Source: Paenibacillus barcinonensis (lineage in GTDB: Bacteria; Bacillota; Bacilli; Paenibacillales; Paenibacillaceae). From it: a stretch of 64,000 nucleotides of DNA. Both the position numbers and the translations under genes were made by a program. Numbering within the stretch: position 1 is the first letter of the stretch; every line of letters begins with the position of its first letter. This document shows positions 56,730 through 64,000 of the stretch, piece after piece. Under the pieces are notes generated by a model. It was not told the origin of the DNA and ran no database searches. It saw only the letters and a list, made by a program, of their open reading frames with translations. The stretch is from contig NZ_QJSW01000014.1 in the NCBI RefSeq assembly GCF_003217495.1, forward strand, positions 62,001-126,000, given 5' to 3'.

Positions 56730-57644
56730 GTGAGCGAAAATGTTATTCAAACCGCGAATTTATGGAAAACTTACAAGGACCGTGCAGCGGTCCGTGAGCT
56801 TGATCTGCATATTAAAAAGGGAGATATCTACGGCTTCCTCGGTCCGAATGGTGCCGGTAAAACAACAACCATTCGTATGCTGCTCGGCTTGATCAAGCCA
56901 AGCAAGGGGGTTATCCGGGTCTTTGACAAGGATATTCGCAAGGATCGCATGACTATTTTACGCCGTGTAGGTTCTCTTGTTGAATACCCTTCCTACTATG
57001 GACATCTGAACGCCGTGGAAAATCTCGAAGTGCTGCGCCGTATTATTGATGTGCCCAAGTCTAGAATTGACGAGGTGCTGTCTATTGTCGATCTGACCAA
57101 AGACGCCAAACGGGCGGTTAAAGGCTACTCTCTGGGGATGAAGCAGCGACTGGGTATTGCCAGTGCACTGCTGGGTGATCCCGAATTGCTCATACTGGAT
57201 GAGCCGACCAACGGACTCGATCCGGCGGGCATTCAGGAAATTCGGGAGCTTATCAAGCATATGCCGCTGGAGCATGGCATTACCGTACTGGTCTCCAGTC
57301 ACTTGCTGAGTGAGGTGGAACAGATGGCCAGCCGTGTTGGCATTATTCGTGATGGCAAAATGGTGCTGCAGGACACCATCGCAAGTCTGCACAGTCAAAC
57401 TGGAAGCTCGATCAGACTTATGGTGTCCGAGCCGGAGGCTGCGATGAGGCTGGCTCGTGAACAGGGGCAATTCGGTCAGCAGCAAGGTACGGCGTTAACG
57501 TTCCCTTATATGGATAACAGTGCCGTTGCACTTCTGATTCGCCGCCTGATTGAGCAGGATCATGACATCTATCGGGTGGAGGAGCATCGTCAGTCTCTGG
57601 AGGATCTGTTCCTGCGTGTTATTGGCGAGGGGGCTTCTGTATGA
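56730..57644 (+). CDS. ABC transporter ATPase (BcrA / lantibiotic-protection type)
   Basis: 304 residues. ANLWKTYKDRAAVRELDLHI at the start, Walker A GPNGAGKTTTIRMLLGLI, Q-loop SLVEYPSYYGHL, signature YSLGMKQRLGIASAL, Walker B LLILDEPTNGLDP and His VSSHLLSEV. The GSLVEYPSYYGHL and SLGMKQRLGIA features match BcrA/EpiF-type ATPases for bacitracin or lantibiotic resistance. GTG start with CGAGGTGAT upstream. Overlaps the permease gene. Confidence 0.9.
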   Translation: MSENVIQTANLWKTYKDRAAVRELDLHIKKGDIYGFLGPNGAGKTTTIRMLLGLIKPSKGVIRVFDKDIRKDRMTILRRVGSLVEYPSYYGHLNAVENLEVLRRIIDVPKSRIDEVLSIVDLTKDAKRAVKGYSLGMKQRLGIASALLGDPELLILDEPTNGLDPAGIQEIRELIKHMPLEHGITVLVSSHLLSEVEQMASRVGIIRDGKMVLQDTIASLHSQTGSSIRLMVSEPEAAMRLAREQGQFGQQQGTALTFPYMDNSAVALLIRRLIEQDHDIYRVEEHRQSLEDLFLRVIGEGASV

Positions 57645-58357
57645 CGGGGCGTGCATTATCGGCGGATTGGCTCAAGATACGTGGCAAAGGTATCTGGTTT
57701 CTCGTATTTCTGGCCCCGCTCGGATTAACGGCCATGCAGGCACTGAATTTCGGATTGCGGCTGGATGATTTGAAGCAGCAGTATGCGGACAATCTGTGGG
57801 GCGGCTTGCTGGGCAACGTGATTATTTTTGTACCGCTTGCTATCATGCTGGGCGCGACCATCCTCAGTTCTATGATTGCCGGAATTGAGCATGAGCAGGG
57901 CTCGTGGAAGCAATTGCTGGCGATGCCCATCTCAAGACCAGCCGTTTATCTGGCGAAGTTCCTGCTGGCCTGTCTACTGCTTATGATCTCTTGTCTGCTC
58001 CTGACTGCGGGTATCATTGGACTGGGCCTTGTGCTTGGCTTCGATGCCAGAGAGATACCGTGGGCACAGGCGCTAAAGCTCGGGCTGATGCCGCTGGCAG
58101 GGGCGCTCCCGGTATTGTCCATTGAATTATGGTTCACCCTGGTATCGAAAAATCAGGCGCTTCCAGTTACATTTGGCATTATTCTTGCCATTACAGGCAT
58201 GTTCTCCTTGACCCTCTCTCCCAACTTTCCACTGGCTTGGGCTCAGATGGCGTGGAGCTCACCGAATCCGTACTTGTACGCGGGCATGGGCGCAGGTCTG
58301 GGCATTCTGATTATGCTGACGGGCATGATGCACTTCAGTAGAAAGGATGTGGCCTGA
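57641..58357 (+). CDS. ABC-2 type permease (lantibiotic-protection type), first
   Basis: 238 residues with about six membrane helices. GIEHEQGSWKQLLAMPISRP then AVYLAKFLLA is the typical segment of EpiE/MutE/BcrB-like permeases. Start in an ATGA overlap with the ATPase. Works with the second permease. Confidence 0.88.
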   Translation: MTGRALSADWLKIRGKGIWFLVFLAPLGLTAMQALNFGLRLDDLKQQYADNLWGGLLGNVIIFVPLAIMLGATILSSMIAGIEHEQGSWKQLLAMPISRPAVYLAKFLLACLLLMISCLLLTAGIIGLGLVLGFDAREIPWAQALKLGLMPLAGALPVLSIELWFTLVSKNQALPVTFGIILAITGMFSLTLSPNFPLAWAQMAWSSPNPYLYAGMGAGLGILIMLTGMMHFSRKDVA

Positions 58358-58358
58358 C

Positions 58359-59090
58359 ATGAGCTTTACGATGACATACTTTCGTATTCTTTCTGCTGAA
58401 CGGTTGAAAATGGCCAAATCGCCTGTGTGGCTACTCGTACTGATCAGCCCCCTCATTTCCTTGCTAATCGGTCTGTTGTCCTCTACGAAGGATTGGAATG
58501 GTTTGATGTCAGTGATGGTTACGCTGCACGGTCTGCTGCTGCTTCCGATGCTGACAGGTGTCTTCACTTCGTTTGTATGCCGATTCGAGCATGCAGGGGG
58601 TGGCTGGAAACAGTTATTGGTTCTCCCGCTCACACGAGCAGGTGTATATTGGGGCAAATTCACCATTGTAATGACGCTGGTGGCAGGAACACAGCTGCTG
58701 CTTCTCGGTAGCATTTTGCTGACAGGCATGGTTCAGGGGATGGCAGGACCAGTGCCATGGGGATTCCTTCTGGGCCGATTATTCCTCGGGCTTGTAGCAT
58801 GTGTACCACTGGCTGCATTGCAGATGTTTGTTTCTCTGATCTGGAGCAGCTTCGCCGCTCCACTGGCATTGAATTTTGCGCTGACCATTCCGAACATTCT
58901 GGTGGTGAACTCGGCTACGTACGGACCTTATTATCCATGGGCTCAGCCGATGATTCTGATGGTTCCGATCGAGGGAGCTGGATTTGGAGCATACAATGTT
59001 CCGCTAAGTACACTTTTGTCGGTTGTTGGGGGCAGTGCGGTACTGATTATTGCCATGGGCATGATCTATTTTTCCAAAAAGGAAGTATAA
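58359..59090 (+). CDS. ABC-2 type permease (lantibiotic-protection type), second
   Basis: 243 residues with about six membrane helices and the related segment RFEHAGGGWKQLLVLPLTRA. It is a diverged paralogue of the previous permease: both have E-H-x-x-G-x-W-K-Q-L-L and end in a helix followed by HFSRKDVA or YFSKKEV. ATG 58359 follows AAAGGATGTGGCCTGAC. With the ATPase this forms an LanFEG-like set; no lantibiotic genes are in the window, so resistance is more likely than self-immunity. Confidence 0.88.
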   Translation: MSFTMTYFRILSAERLKMAKSPVWLLVLISPLISLLIGLLSSTKDWNGLMSVMVTLHGLLLLPMLTGVFTSFVCRFEHAGGGWKQLLVLPLTRAGVYWGKFTIVMTLVAGTQLLLLGSILLTGMVQGMAGPVPWGFLLGRLFLGLVACVPLAALQMFVSLIWSSFAAPLALNFALTIPNILVVNSATYGPYYPWAQPMILMVPIEGAGFGAYNVPLSTLLSVVGGSAVLIIAMGMIYFSKKEV

Positions 59091-59380
59091 ATAAATTCAA
59101 TACCCTCTCTCGGGACTGCGGCATCGGTAATCGGTTGCCAGCGATCTCGGGAGATTTTTTAATTTAAGGGCTATCCGACCAATTCCATCTTTTTCATCCA
59201 TTGTGGCTATGAATTTTATCATATGATATAGGTAAAATGAGACAAGAATCTGGTAAAATGAAAAAAGCTGTTTCTAGTGAGTCTTACATGGTTATTCGAG
59301 GGTAAGCCTGTTACAGCCAAGAGTGGCGCATATTGAAGTGAAGGTGAAGAAGATTTGGCTGAGAAAAGAGGGGTAGGCCT

Positions 59381-62089
59381 TTGGAATATAATAAAACGGA
59401 AACCCTGAAACGAATTATTTCTGAGGGAAGCTCTTACCGATCATTGTTTTTTAACCACCCGGATGCCATCTATGTCATGGACATTGAAGGGAACCATATG
59501 GATGCAAACCCTTCATTTGAACGGTTATCCGGCTACAAGATCGGAGAGCTTGCAGGGGTGAGTCGGGATCGCATCAGCCCGCCTGAAAGTGAGACACGAC
59601 GAGAGCAATTCATTAAAAAGGTGCTGGCTGGAATTTCAGTCAGTGAGCCGATGGCGTTTTATCATAAAGACGGTTCTGTGAAGCATGCACAGGTTACCTA
59701 TATACCCATCACCGAAGGTCAAGAGGTTGTCGGCATTTACGGCATAGCCAAGGATGTGACGGACAAGGTGAAAATCGAGCAGGAACTGCAGGAGACACAG
59801 GAGAAGTATCAGGTGCTGGCAGAACATGCACAAGACCTGATTACAACCTGTACCACGGACGGTACGTTGTTATATGTATCTCCTTCGGTGTATACGTTGC
59901 TTGGGTACGAGCCGGAGGAAGTTACGGGAAAATCGTTTAAGTCCTACTGTTATCCGGGAGATTATCCTGATCCGTTGGCGCTTTCGAGTATTGGAAATGG
60001 ATGCAAGATGAGAGTGCTGCATAAGGATGGGCATTATATCTGGATGGAGACACTGGCGAAGCCGGTAGCCGGAGAGAAGGGCGAGGTGAATCAGATTGTC
60101 AGCATCAGCCGGGATATCACCCAGCATAAGGATGCAGACCGACGTCTTCGCGAAAGCCGCCAAAGATATAAGTCATTGTTCGAGTATAACCCCGCTGCAG
60201 TGTACTCTCTGAACCTCAAAGGGGAGTACAGTGCGGTGAACAGCAATATGGTGCGGATGCTTGATATCGCACGTCACAAGCTGATCGGACAATCGTTCTT
60301 GTTGAATCTGGACAAGAGTGAGATGAATAAAGGAGAGGCCTGCTTTGAGCTTGTGAAGCAGGGAGAGCCTCAATATTACGAGACTCGGGTTGTGAATTCA
60401 AGCGGCCGCAAGATTGAAGTGTCGGTAACCAATGTACCGATTATTGTAGATAAGGAAATGGTGGGTGTCTACGGCATAGTATCCGATATTACAGAGCGCA
60501 AGGAGTATACGGAGCGTATTCAGGAGCTGAGCAAGCAGCATGAGCTGATTCTGAACACGGTTACGGAGGGAATCTATGGCCTGGATGCAGATGGCATTAC
60601 GATGTTTATGAATCCGGCAGCAGCTTCGATGTTTGGATATGAAGCCCATGAGTTTATTGGAAAAAGCTCACACCCCATTATTCATCACTCCCGTGCCGAT
60701 GGAAGCTATTTCCCAAAAGAGGAATGTCCGATCCATATGACGGTGCTGGATGGGCATGCACGTTCAGTGACGGAGGATGTGTTCTGGCGTAAAGACGGCA
60801 GCAGCTTCCTTGTTCAATATCAGGTCACTCCGATCATTGATGAGGGACAGATTCGCGGTGCAGTTGTTGTATTCAATGACGTGACAGGAGAGCGTGAGAT
60901 TGTTCGTGCCAAGGAGACAGCCGAGCTGGCTGCACAGGCGAAATCGGAATTCCTTTCACTTGTCAGTCATGAGATTCGGACACCGATGAACGGCATCGTG
61001 GGTATGACCGAGCTGCTGGTAGGCACCGATTTGTCTGAGGAGCAGCGCGAGTACGCACAGATCATTCAGGAGAGTGGCGATGCATTGCTGAACATTCTGA
61101 ATGATATTCTTGACTTCAGTAAGCTGGAGTCTGGTAAAATGGCGCTGGCCTATGAGCCGTTCTCGCTGCGCAAGATGCTGGAGCAGGTTGCAGAGCTGTT
61201 CAAGCCGCGAGCAGATGAGAAACATCTGGAGATTCGTTTCCGTCTGAATCCAAGCATTCCTGACTACATGGCAGGGGATGCAATGCGAATTCGCCAGATC
61301 CTGGTGAACCTGGTTGGCAATGCGCTCAAGTTCACCGATCAGGGAAGTATTGATGTGACCGTGGATATGATCAAGGGCGGTAGACCAGAGGATACGGTGC
61401 TGGATTTTGCTGTGGAGGATACGGGCATCGGGATTCCTGCGGACAAGCTGGATCAGCTGTTCCAATCATTCTCCCAGCTGCATCCGGTCATTAACCGCAA
61501 GTATGGCGGTACAGGTCTGGGCCTGGTGATTTCCAAAAGACTTGTGGAGATTATGGGCGGAACGATCACTGTGGAGAGCACAGAGGGAGAAGGTTCTGTT
61601 TTCCGATTCGCCATTCCGGCCGCTCAGGTCGAAGCCTCTGGAGAGAAATCGGCAAGTGAGTTCTATCATGACCGTACACGTCAAAGTGACAAGGTCGCCA
61701 TGCGCATTCTTGTGGCGGAGGACCATCCGGTCAATCGGAAGATTTTGCAGGAATATCTGGAGAAGCTGGGTTATCAGGCCGATGTGTGCACCAACGGTGT
61801 AGAAGCCATTGACGCCATCTCGCAGAATGCTTATGATATCGTACTGATGGATATTCATATGCCTGTAATGGATGGACTCAAGGCCACGAATCTATTACAC
61901 CGACTGATTCCGGAGGATCGGATTCCACCGATTATCGCCGTAACGGGCAATACGAAACGCGAAGACAAGGAGGCTTGTCTGGAAATCGGTATGCGTGATT
62001 TTATCAGCAAGCCGGTAATGCTCAGTGAGTTGAAGCGTGTCCTGCAGCAATGGGGCCCTTCTGATGAACCGCGGCTTGCTCCGAATTGA
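59381..62089 (+). CDS. Multi-PAS hybrid histidine kinase with receiver domain
   Basis: 902 residues, soluble (no membrane helix). Four PAS domains follow each other (about 17-130, 140-255, 262-372, 385-500); one starts FFNHPDAIYVMDIEG, another EHAQDLITTCTTDG. Then HisKA with His530 in LVSHEIRTPMNGIVGMTELL, HATPase with NLVGNALKFTDQG and GGTGLGLVISKRLVEIMGG, and a receiver domain (about 773-895) with Asp824 in VLMDIHMPVMDG. There is no Hpt domain, so the output partner is encoded elsewhere. The TTG start has AAGAGGGG upstream. It may relate to sporulation or redox sensing. Confidence 0.93.
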   Translation: MEYNKTETLKRIISEGSSYRSLFFNHPDAIYVMDIEGNHMDANPSFERLSGYKIGELAGVSRDRISPPESETRREQFIKKVLAGISVSEPMAFYHKDGSVKHAQVTYIPITEGQEVVGIYGIAKDVTDKVKIEQELQETQEKYQVLAEHAQDLITTCTTDGTLLYVSPSVYTLLGYEPEEVTGKSFKSYCYPGDYPDPLALSSIGNGCKMRVLHKDGHYIWMETLAKPVAGEKGEVNQIVSISRDITQHKDADRRLRESRQRYKSLFEYNPAAVYSLNLKGEYSAVNSNMVRMLDIARHKLIGQSFLLNLDKSEMNKGEACFELVKQGEPQYYETRVVNSSGRKIEVSVTNVPIIVDKEMVGVYGIVSDITERKEYTERIQELSKQHELILNTVTEGIYGLDADGITMFMNPAAASMFGYEAHEFIGKSSHPIIHHSRADGSYFPKEECPIHMTVLDGHARSVTEDVFWRKDGSSFLVQYQVTPIIDEGQIRGAVVVFNDVTGEREIVRAKETAELAAQAKSEFLSLVSHEIRTPMNGIVGMTELLVGTDLSEEQREYAQIIQESGDALLNILNDILDFSKLESGKMALAYEPFSLRKMLEQVAELFKPRADEKHLEIRFRLNPSIPDYMAGDAMRIRQILVNLVGNALKFTDQGSIDVTVDMIKGGRPEDTVLDFAVEDTGIGIPADKLDQLFQSFSQLHPVINRKYGGTGLGLVISKRLVEIMGGTITVESTEGEGSVFRFAIPAAQVEASGEKSASEFYHDRTRQSDKVAMRILVAEDHPVNRKILQEYLEKLGYQADVCTNGVEAIDAISQNAYDIVLMDIHMPVMDGLKATNLLHRLIPEDRIPPIIAVTGNTKREDKEACLEIGMRDFISKPVMLSELKRVLQQWGPSDEPRLAPN

Positions 62090-62101
62090 TAAGAGTAATA
62101 A

Positions 62102-62152
62102 AACAACCTCAGTATCCACTAACGGTGTTAGTGAATATTGAGGTTGTTTTTG
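62102..62152. terminator. Bidirectional terminator between hybrid kinase and ldh
   Basis: Arms AACAACCTCAGTATCCACTA and TAGTGAATATTGAGGTTGTT around ACGGTGT, with TTTTTG on the plus side. Confidence 0.9.
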
Positions 62153-62284
62153 GTGTGTGCCCCAAAAGGGCGATAGCTTGGATGTGAACCTACGCCAATC
62201 CCGGATAGCAGAAGGTTAATCAGAGATACATCCCAGGCGATTAGCCAGTTTCTTTTTCGGCATTCAGGCTGGAAGTGGAAGGAA

Positions 62285-63238
62285 TCAGGCGATGGTCAGG
62301 CGGTTGATATTTCCCGATAAAATTTCACAGGAGCGATTAAACTTCTCATATTCCGCCCCATCGAGATTCAGTTCAATAATCTCCTGAATGCCGCCTTCGC
62401 CAATGATGGCTGGAACACCTGCACAGACATTGCGTTGTCCATACTCCCCCTCCAGAATCGCGGATACGGCAATGATCTTATGCTCATCGTTCAGGATGGA
62501 GCGTGTAATATGGGCGAGGGCATTACCAATGCCGAATTGCGTGGAGCCCTTGCGGGTAAAAATCTCCCAGCCGGCATCCTTTGTTTTTTTGGCGATATCC
62601 TCCAGATCGAGATGTTTGAAGCGCTCCTTGTGCTGCTCAAGAATGTGCAGGATGGGTTTTCCGCCGATCGTCACATGGGACCAGGCCACGAACTGGGACT
62701 CCCCGTGTTCCCCGAGTGCGTACCCGTGCACACTTCGTGGATCAATGGAGAATACCTCTGAGAGCAGTGTTTTAAGCCGTGAGGAGTCAATGGAGGTTCC
62801 GGTTCCAATCACACGTTCACGCGGCAGCCCGGATAATTTCCATACCATATACGTCACGATGTCCACAGGATTGGCGGCGATCACAAAGATACCATTGAAG
62901 CCACTGTCCATAATGGGAACCACGATATCTTTAGCAATGGATTCTGCTTCCTCCAGAACATCCAGTCTCGTCTGTCCCGGCTTCGGATTAGCCCCTGCGG
63001 TCATGATAATAACGTCCATGCTGCCGCAATCAGCATACGTGCCCGCGTACACCTTGGTTCGATTATGGGTGAAGTCCATGCAATGGGAAAAGTCCAGAGC
63101 CTGTGCAACAGCCCGGTCATACGTCCGATCAACCATCATAATTTCTCTGCAGATGGATTGATTAATCATTGAATATGCACAACTTGAACCGACAAGCCCC
63201 GCCCCGATCACCGCTACTTTACCTGATTTGCCTAACAC
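62285..63238 (-). CDS. ldh: L-lactate dehydrogenase
   Basis: 317 residues. NAD-binding start [20 protein letters not shown], substrate loop [15 protein letters not shown] (Arg that binds pyruvate), [13 protein letters not shown], and active-site His in [17 protein letters not shown]. Interconverts pyruvate and lactate with NADH, typical of fermentative growth. GTG start; GGAGG lies nine bases upstream on the minus strand. No clear Rex site was found upstream. Confidence 0.95.
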   Translation of the reverse strand: MLGKSGKVAVIGAGLVGSSCAYSMINQSICREIMMVDRTYDRAVAQALDFSHCMDFTHNRTKVYAGTYADCGSMDVIIMTAGANPKPGQTRLDVLEEAESIAKDIVVPIMDSGFNGIFVIAANPVDIVTYMVWKLSGLPRERVIGTGTSIDSSRLKTLLSEVFSIDPRSVHGYALGEHGESQFVAWSHVTIGGKPILHILEQHKERFKHLDLEDIAKKTKDAGWEIFTRKGSTQFGIGNALAHITRSILNDEHKIIAVSAILEGEYGQRNVCAGVPAIIGEGGIQEIIELNLDGAEYEKFNRSCEILSGNINRLTIA

Positions 63239-63755
63239 TGCCTTCAGCCTCCGTTTACATTGGTTTTTATCCGTTACTTGATCATTATTATGTTAAGTAT
63301 AGTCCTTTATTTTATGCTGATATTCAATTCTACGTTACATAAGATAACACAGGGAAAAGCAATACAGCAATGAATTCCTCTGTCGCGGGAGCGTGTTGGA
63401 GTGTTGAGGTTAACAATATTGACATCAAATACATGCACTGAAATTTAGACGGCATTTGCATAGCCCCTTTTCGACATGACAGCATTCCTGCAGTTTGTCG
63501 GATGAAGAGCTTTTTGTGCGAAATATATACCTGACAAAAGTTCTTACCAATCCGCAGAAATAGAACTAAACCGTCAAAGGGTTCTGCAGGTGAATTAACG
63601 AATACATACCGACATGCAAGAGAATTGCACGTATGGATGGCGGGAAATTCGATGAACCCAAGTCAATTCGTGTGAAAGAGAAAGGTCACCCGATCCGATG
63701 ACAGTTCGTTGCAGGGAAGCAGGCCCAAACACTTCATTACGGGAGGGAATTATTG
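63239..63755. other. Gene-free intergenic region
   Basis: 517 bp between divergent genes. A perfect TTGACA at 63419 lacks a good -10. Short inverted words (for example TGCAA/TTGCA and CGACA/TGTCG) are present, but no riboswitch, tRNA or supported open frame is recognised. Confidence 0.5.
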
Positions 63756-64000
63756 ATGATTGAAGAAGCAGGAGCAACAACGGAAACGGCCAAGAGCCTG
63801 GGAATAGGCGCCAGCACTCTTCGTAAATATGCGGCAGCACTGGAGGAGCAGGGGTATCGCTTCGAACGGTCTGCGAATAAATCCAGATTATTCAAATCCG
63901 ATGATATCGAGTGTATTGAACGTCTAATGACAGAGCTTAGAGAGCATAATCTGCCGCTGGTGGATGCGGTGGTCACTGTGCTGTCTCCGGCAGAAGGGAA
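63756..64000 (+). CDS. MerR-like helix-turn-helix DNA-binding protein, 3'-truncated by window edge
   Basis: The frame from ATG 63756 (GGGAGGGAATTATTG upstream) stays open to the window end, giving at least 81 residues. TTETAKSLGIGASTLRKYAA then ALEEQGYRFERSANKSRLF is a MerR-type winged helix with the unusual extra wing seen in RacA-like and prophage or plasmid partition regulators; FKSDDIECIERLMTELREHN continues into a helical part. The effector domain lies beyond the window. Confidence 0.75.
   Translation, partial: MIEEAGATTETAKSLGIGASTLRKYAAALEEQGYRFERSANKSRLFKSDDIECIERLMTELREHNLPLVDAVVTVLSPAEG

Noticed and set aside
63239-63320. Rex operator before ldh
   Set aside because: No TTGTGAA-N6-TTCACAA-like palindrome could be found upstream of the start.

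Overview
The window reads as the chromosome of a spore-forming low-to-moderate GC Firmicute, most likely Paenibacillus. Pointers are strong AGGAGG-type ribosome binding sites with frequent GTG and TTG starts, T-box, TPP and glycine riboswitches, a very large exosporium-type collagen-like protein, CsoR/CopZ/CopA copper control, and many small DUF families typical of Bacillales. Genus is inferred from protein character only; no 16S rRNA or tRNA gene is present.

Layout. 1-2.4 kb: 3' part of a nucleoside ABC permease, a YuiH-like molybdopterin oxidoreductase and a nucleoside phosphorylase. 2.4-4.3 kb: a secreted protein of unknown function, a small acidic protein and a GNAT acetyltransferase. 4.3-8.0 kb: copper regulon csoR-copZ-copA with two near-identical CsoR operators. 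8.0-12.0 kb: an AT-rich island with a secreted protein, a lipoprotein, an ABC ATPase and an FtsX-like permease; this is the best candidate for an undescribed system. 12.1-14.9 kb: ABC-2/YhgE-like exporter, TetR regulator and nitroreductase, with a promoter overlapped by a palindromic operator. 15-19.4 kb (minus strand): TatD nuclease and a thiamine-precursor (ThiXYZ-like) ABC transporter with a UPF0045 thiamine-binding protein, under a TPP riboswitch plus terminator. 19.5-30.2 kb: small membrane proteins, T-box controlled serS, a Big_2 surface protein, a string of small housekeeping or DUF genes, the pxpBCA 5-oxoprolinase operon and a Nudix hydrolase.

30.2-38.7 kb: flavin/PNPOx-like protein, secreted LysM-bearing nucleotidase with a candidate Pho box, EAL phosphodiesterase, chemoreceptor and ArsB. 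39-43 kb: pstSCAB with a Pho box. 43-47.8 kb: HXXEE membrane protein and TetR (minus), then a two-component system whose response regulator is broken by a one-base slip in a G6 run, plus a lipoprotein. 48-50 kb: collagen-like protein with 142 G-X-Y triplets. 50-52.2 kb: tandem glycine riboswitch driving sdaAB-sdaAA (L-serine dehydratase). 52.4-54.2 kb: neopullulanase/cyclomaltodextrinase (minus). 54.4-59.1 kb: OmpR-type two-component system and a lantibiotic/bacitracin-type ABC transporter with two permeases. 59.4-62.1 kb: multi-PAS hybrid histidine kinase. 62.3-63.2 kb: L-lactate dehydrogenase (minus). The window ends inside a gene for a MerR-like helix-turn-helix protein.

How the parts work together. 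Much of the window is about sensing and uptake: copper (CsoR), thiamine (TPP), uncharged tRNA (T-box), glycine (riboswitch), phosphate (Pho boxes before both pstS and the secreted nucleotidase, suggesting coupled release and uptake of phosphate) and cell-envelope stress (two-component system plus ABC export). All functions are read from motifs in the translated sequence; no database search was run.
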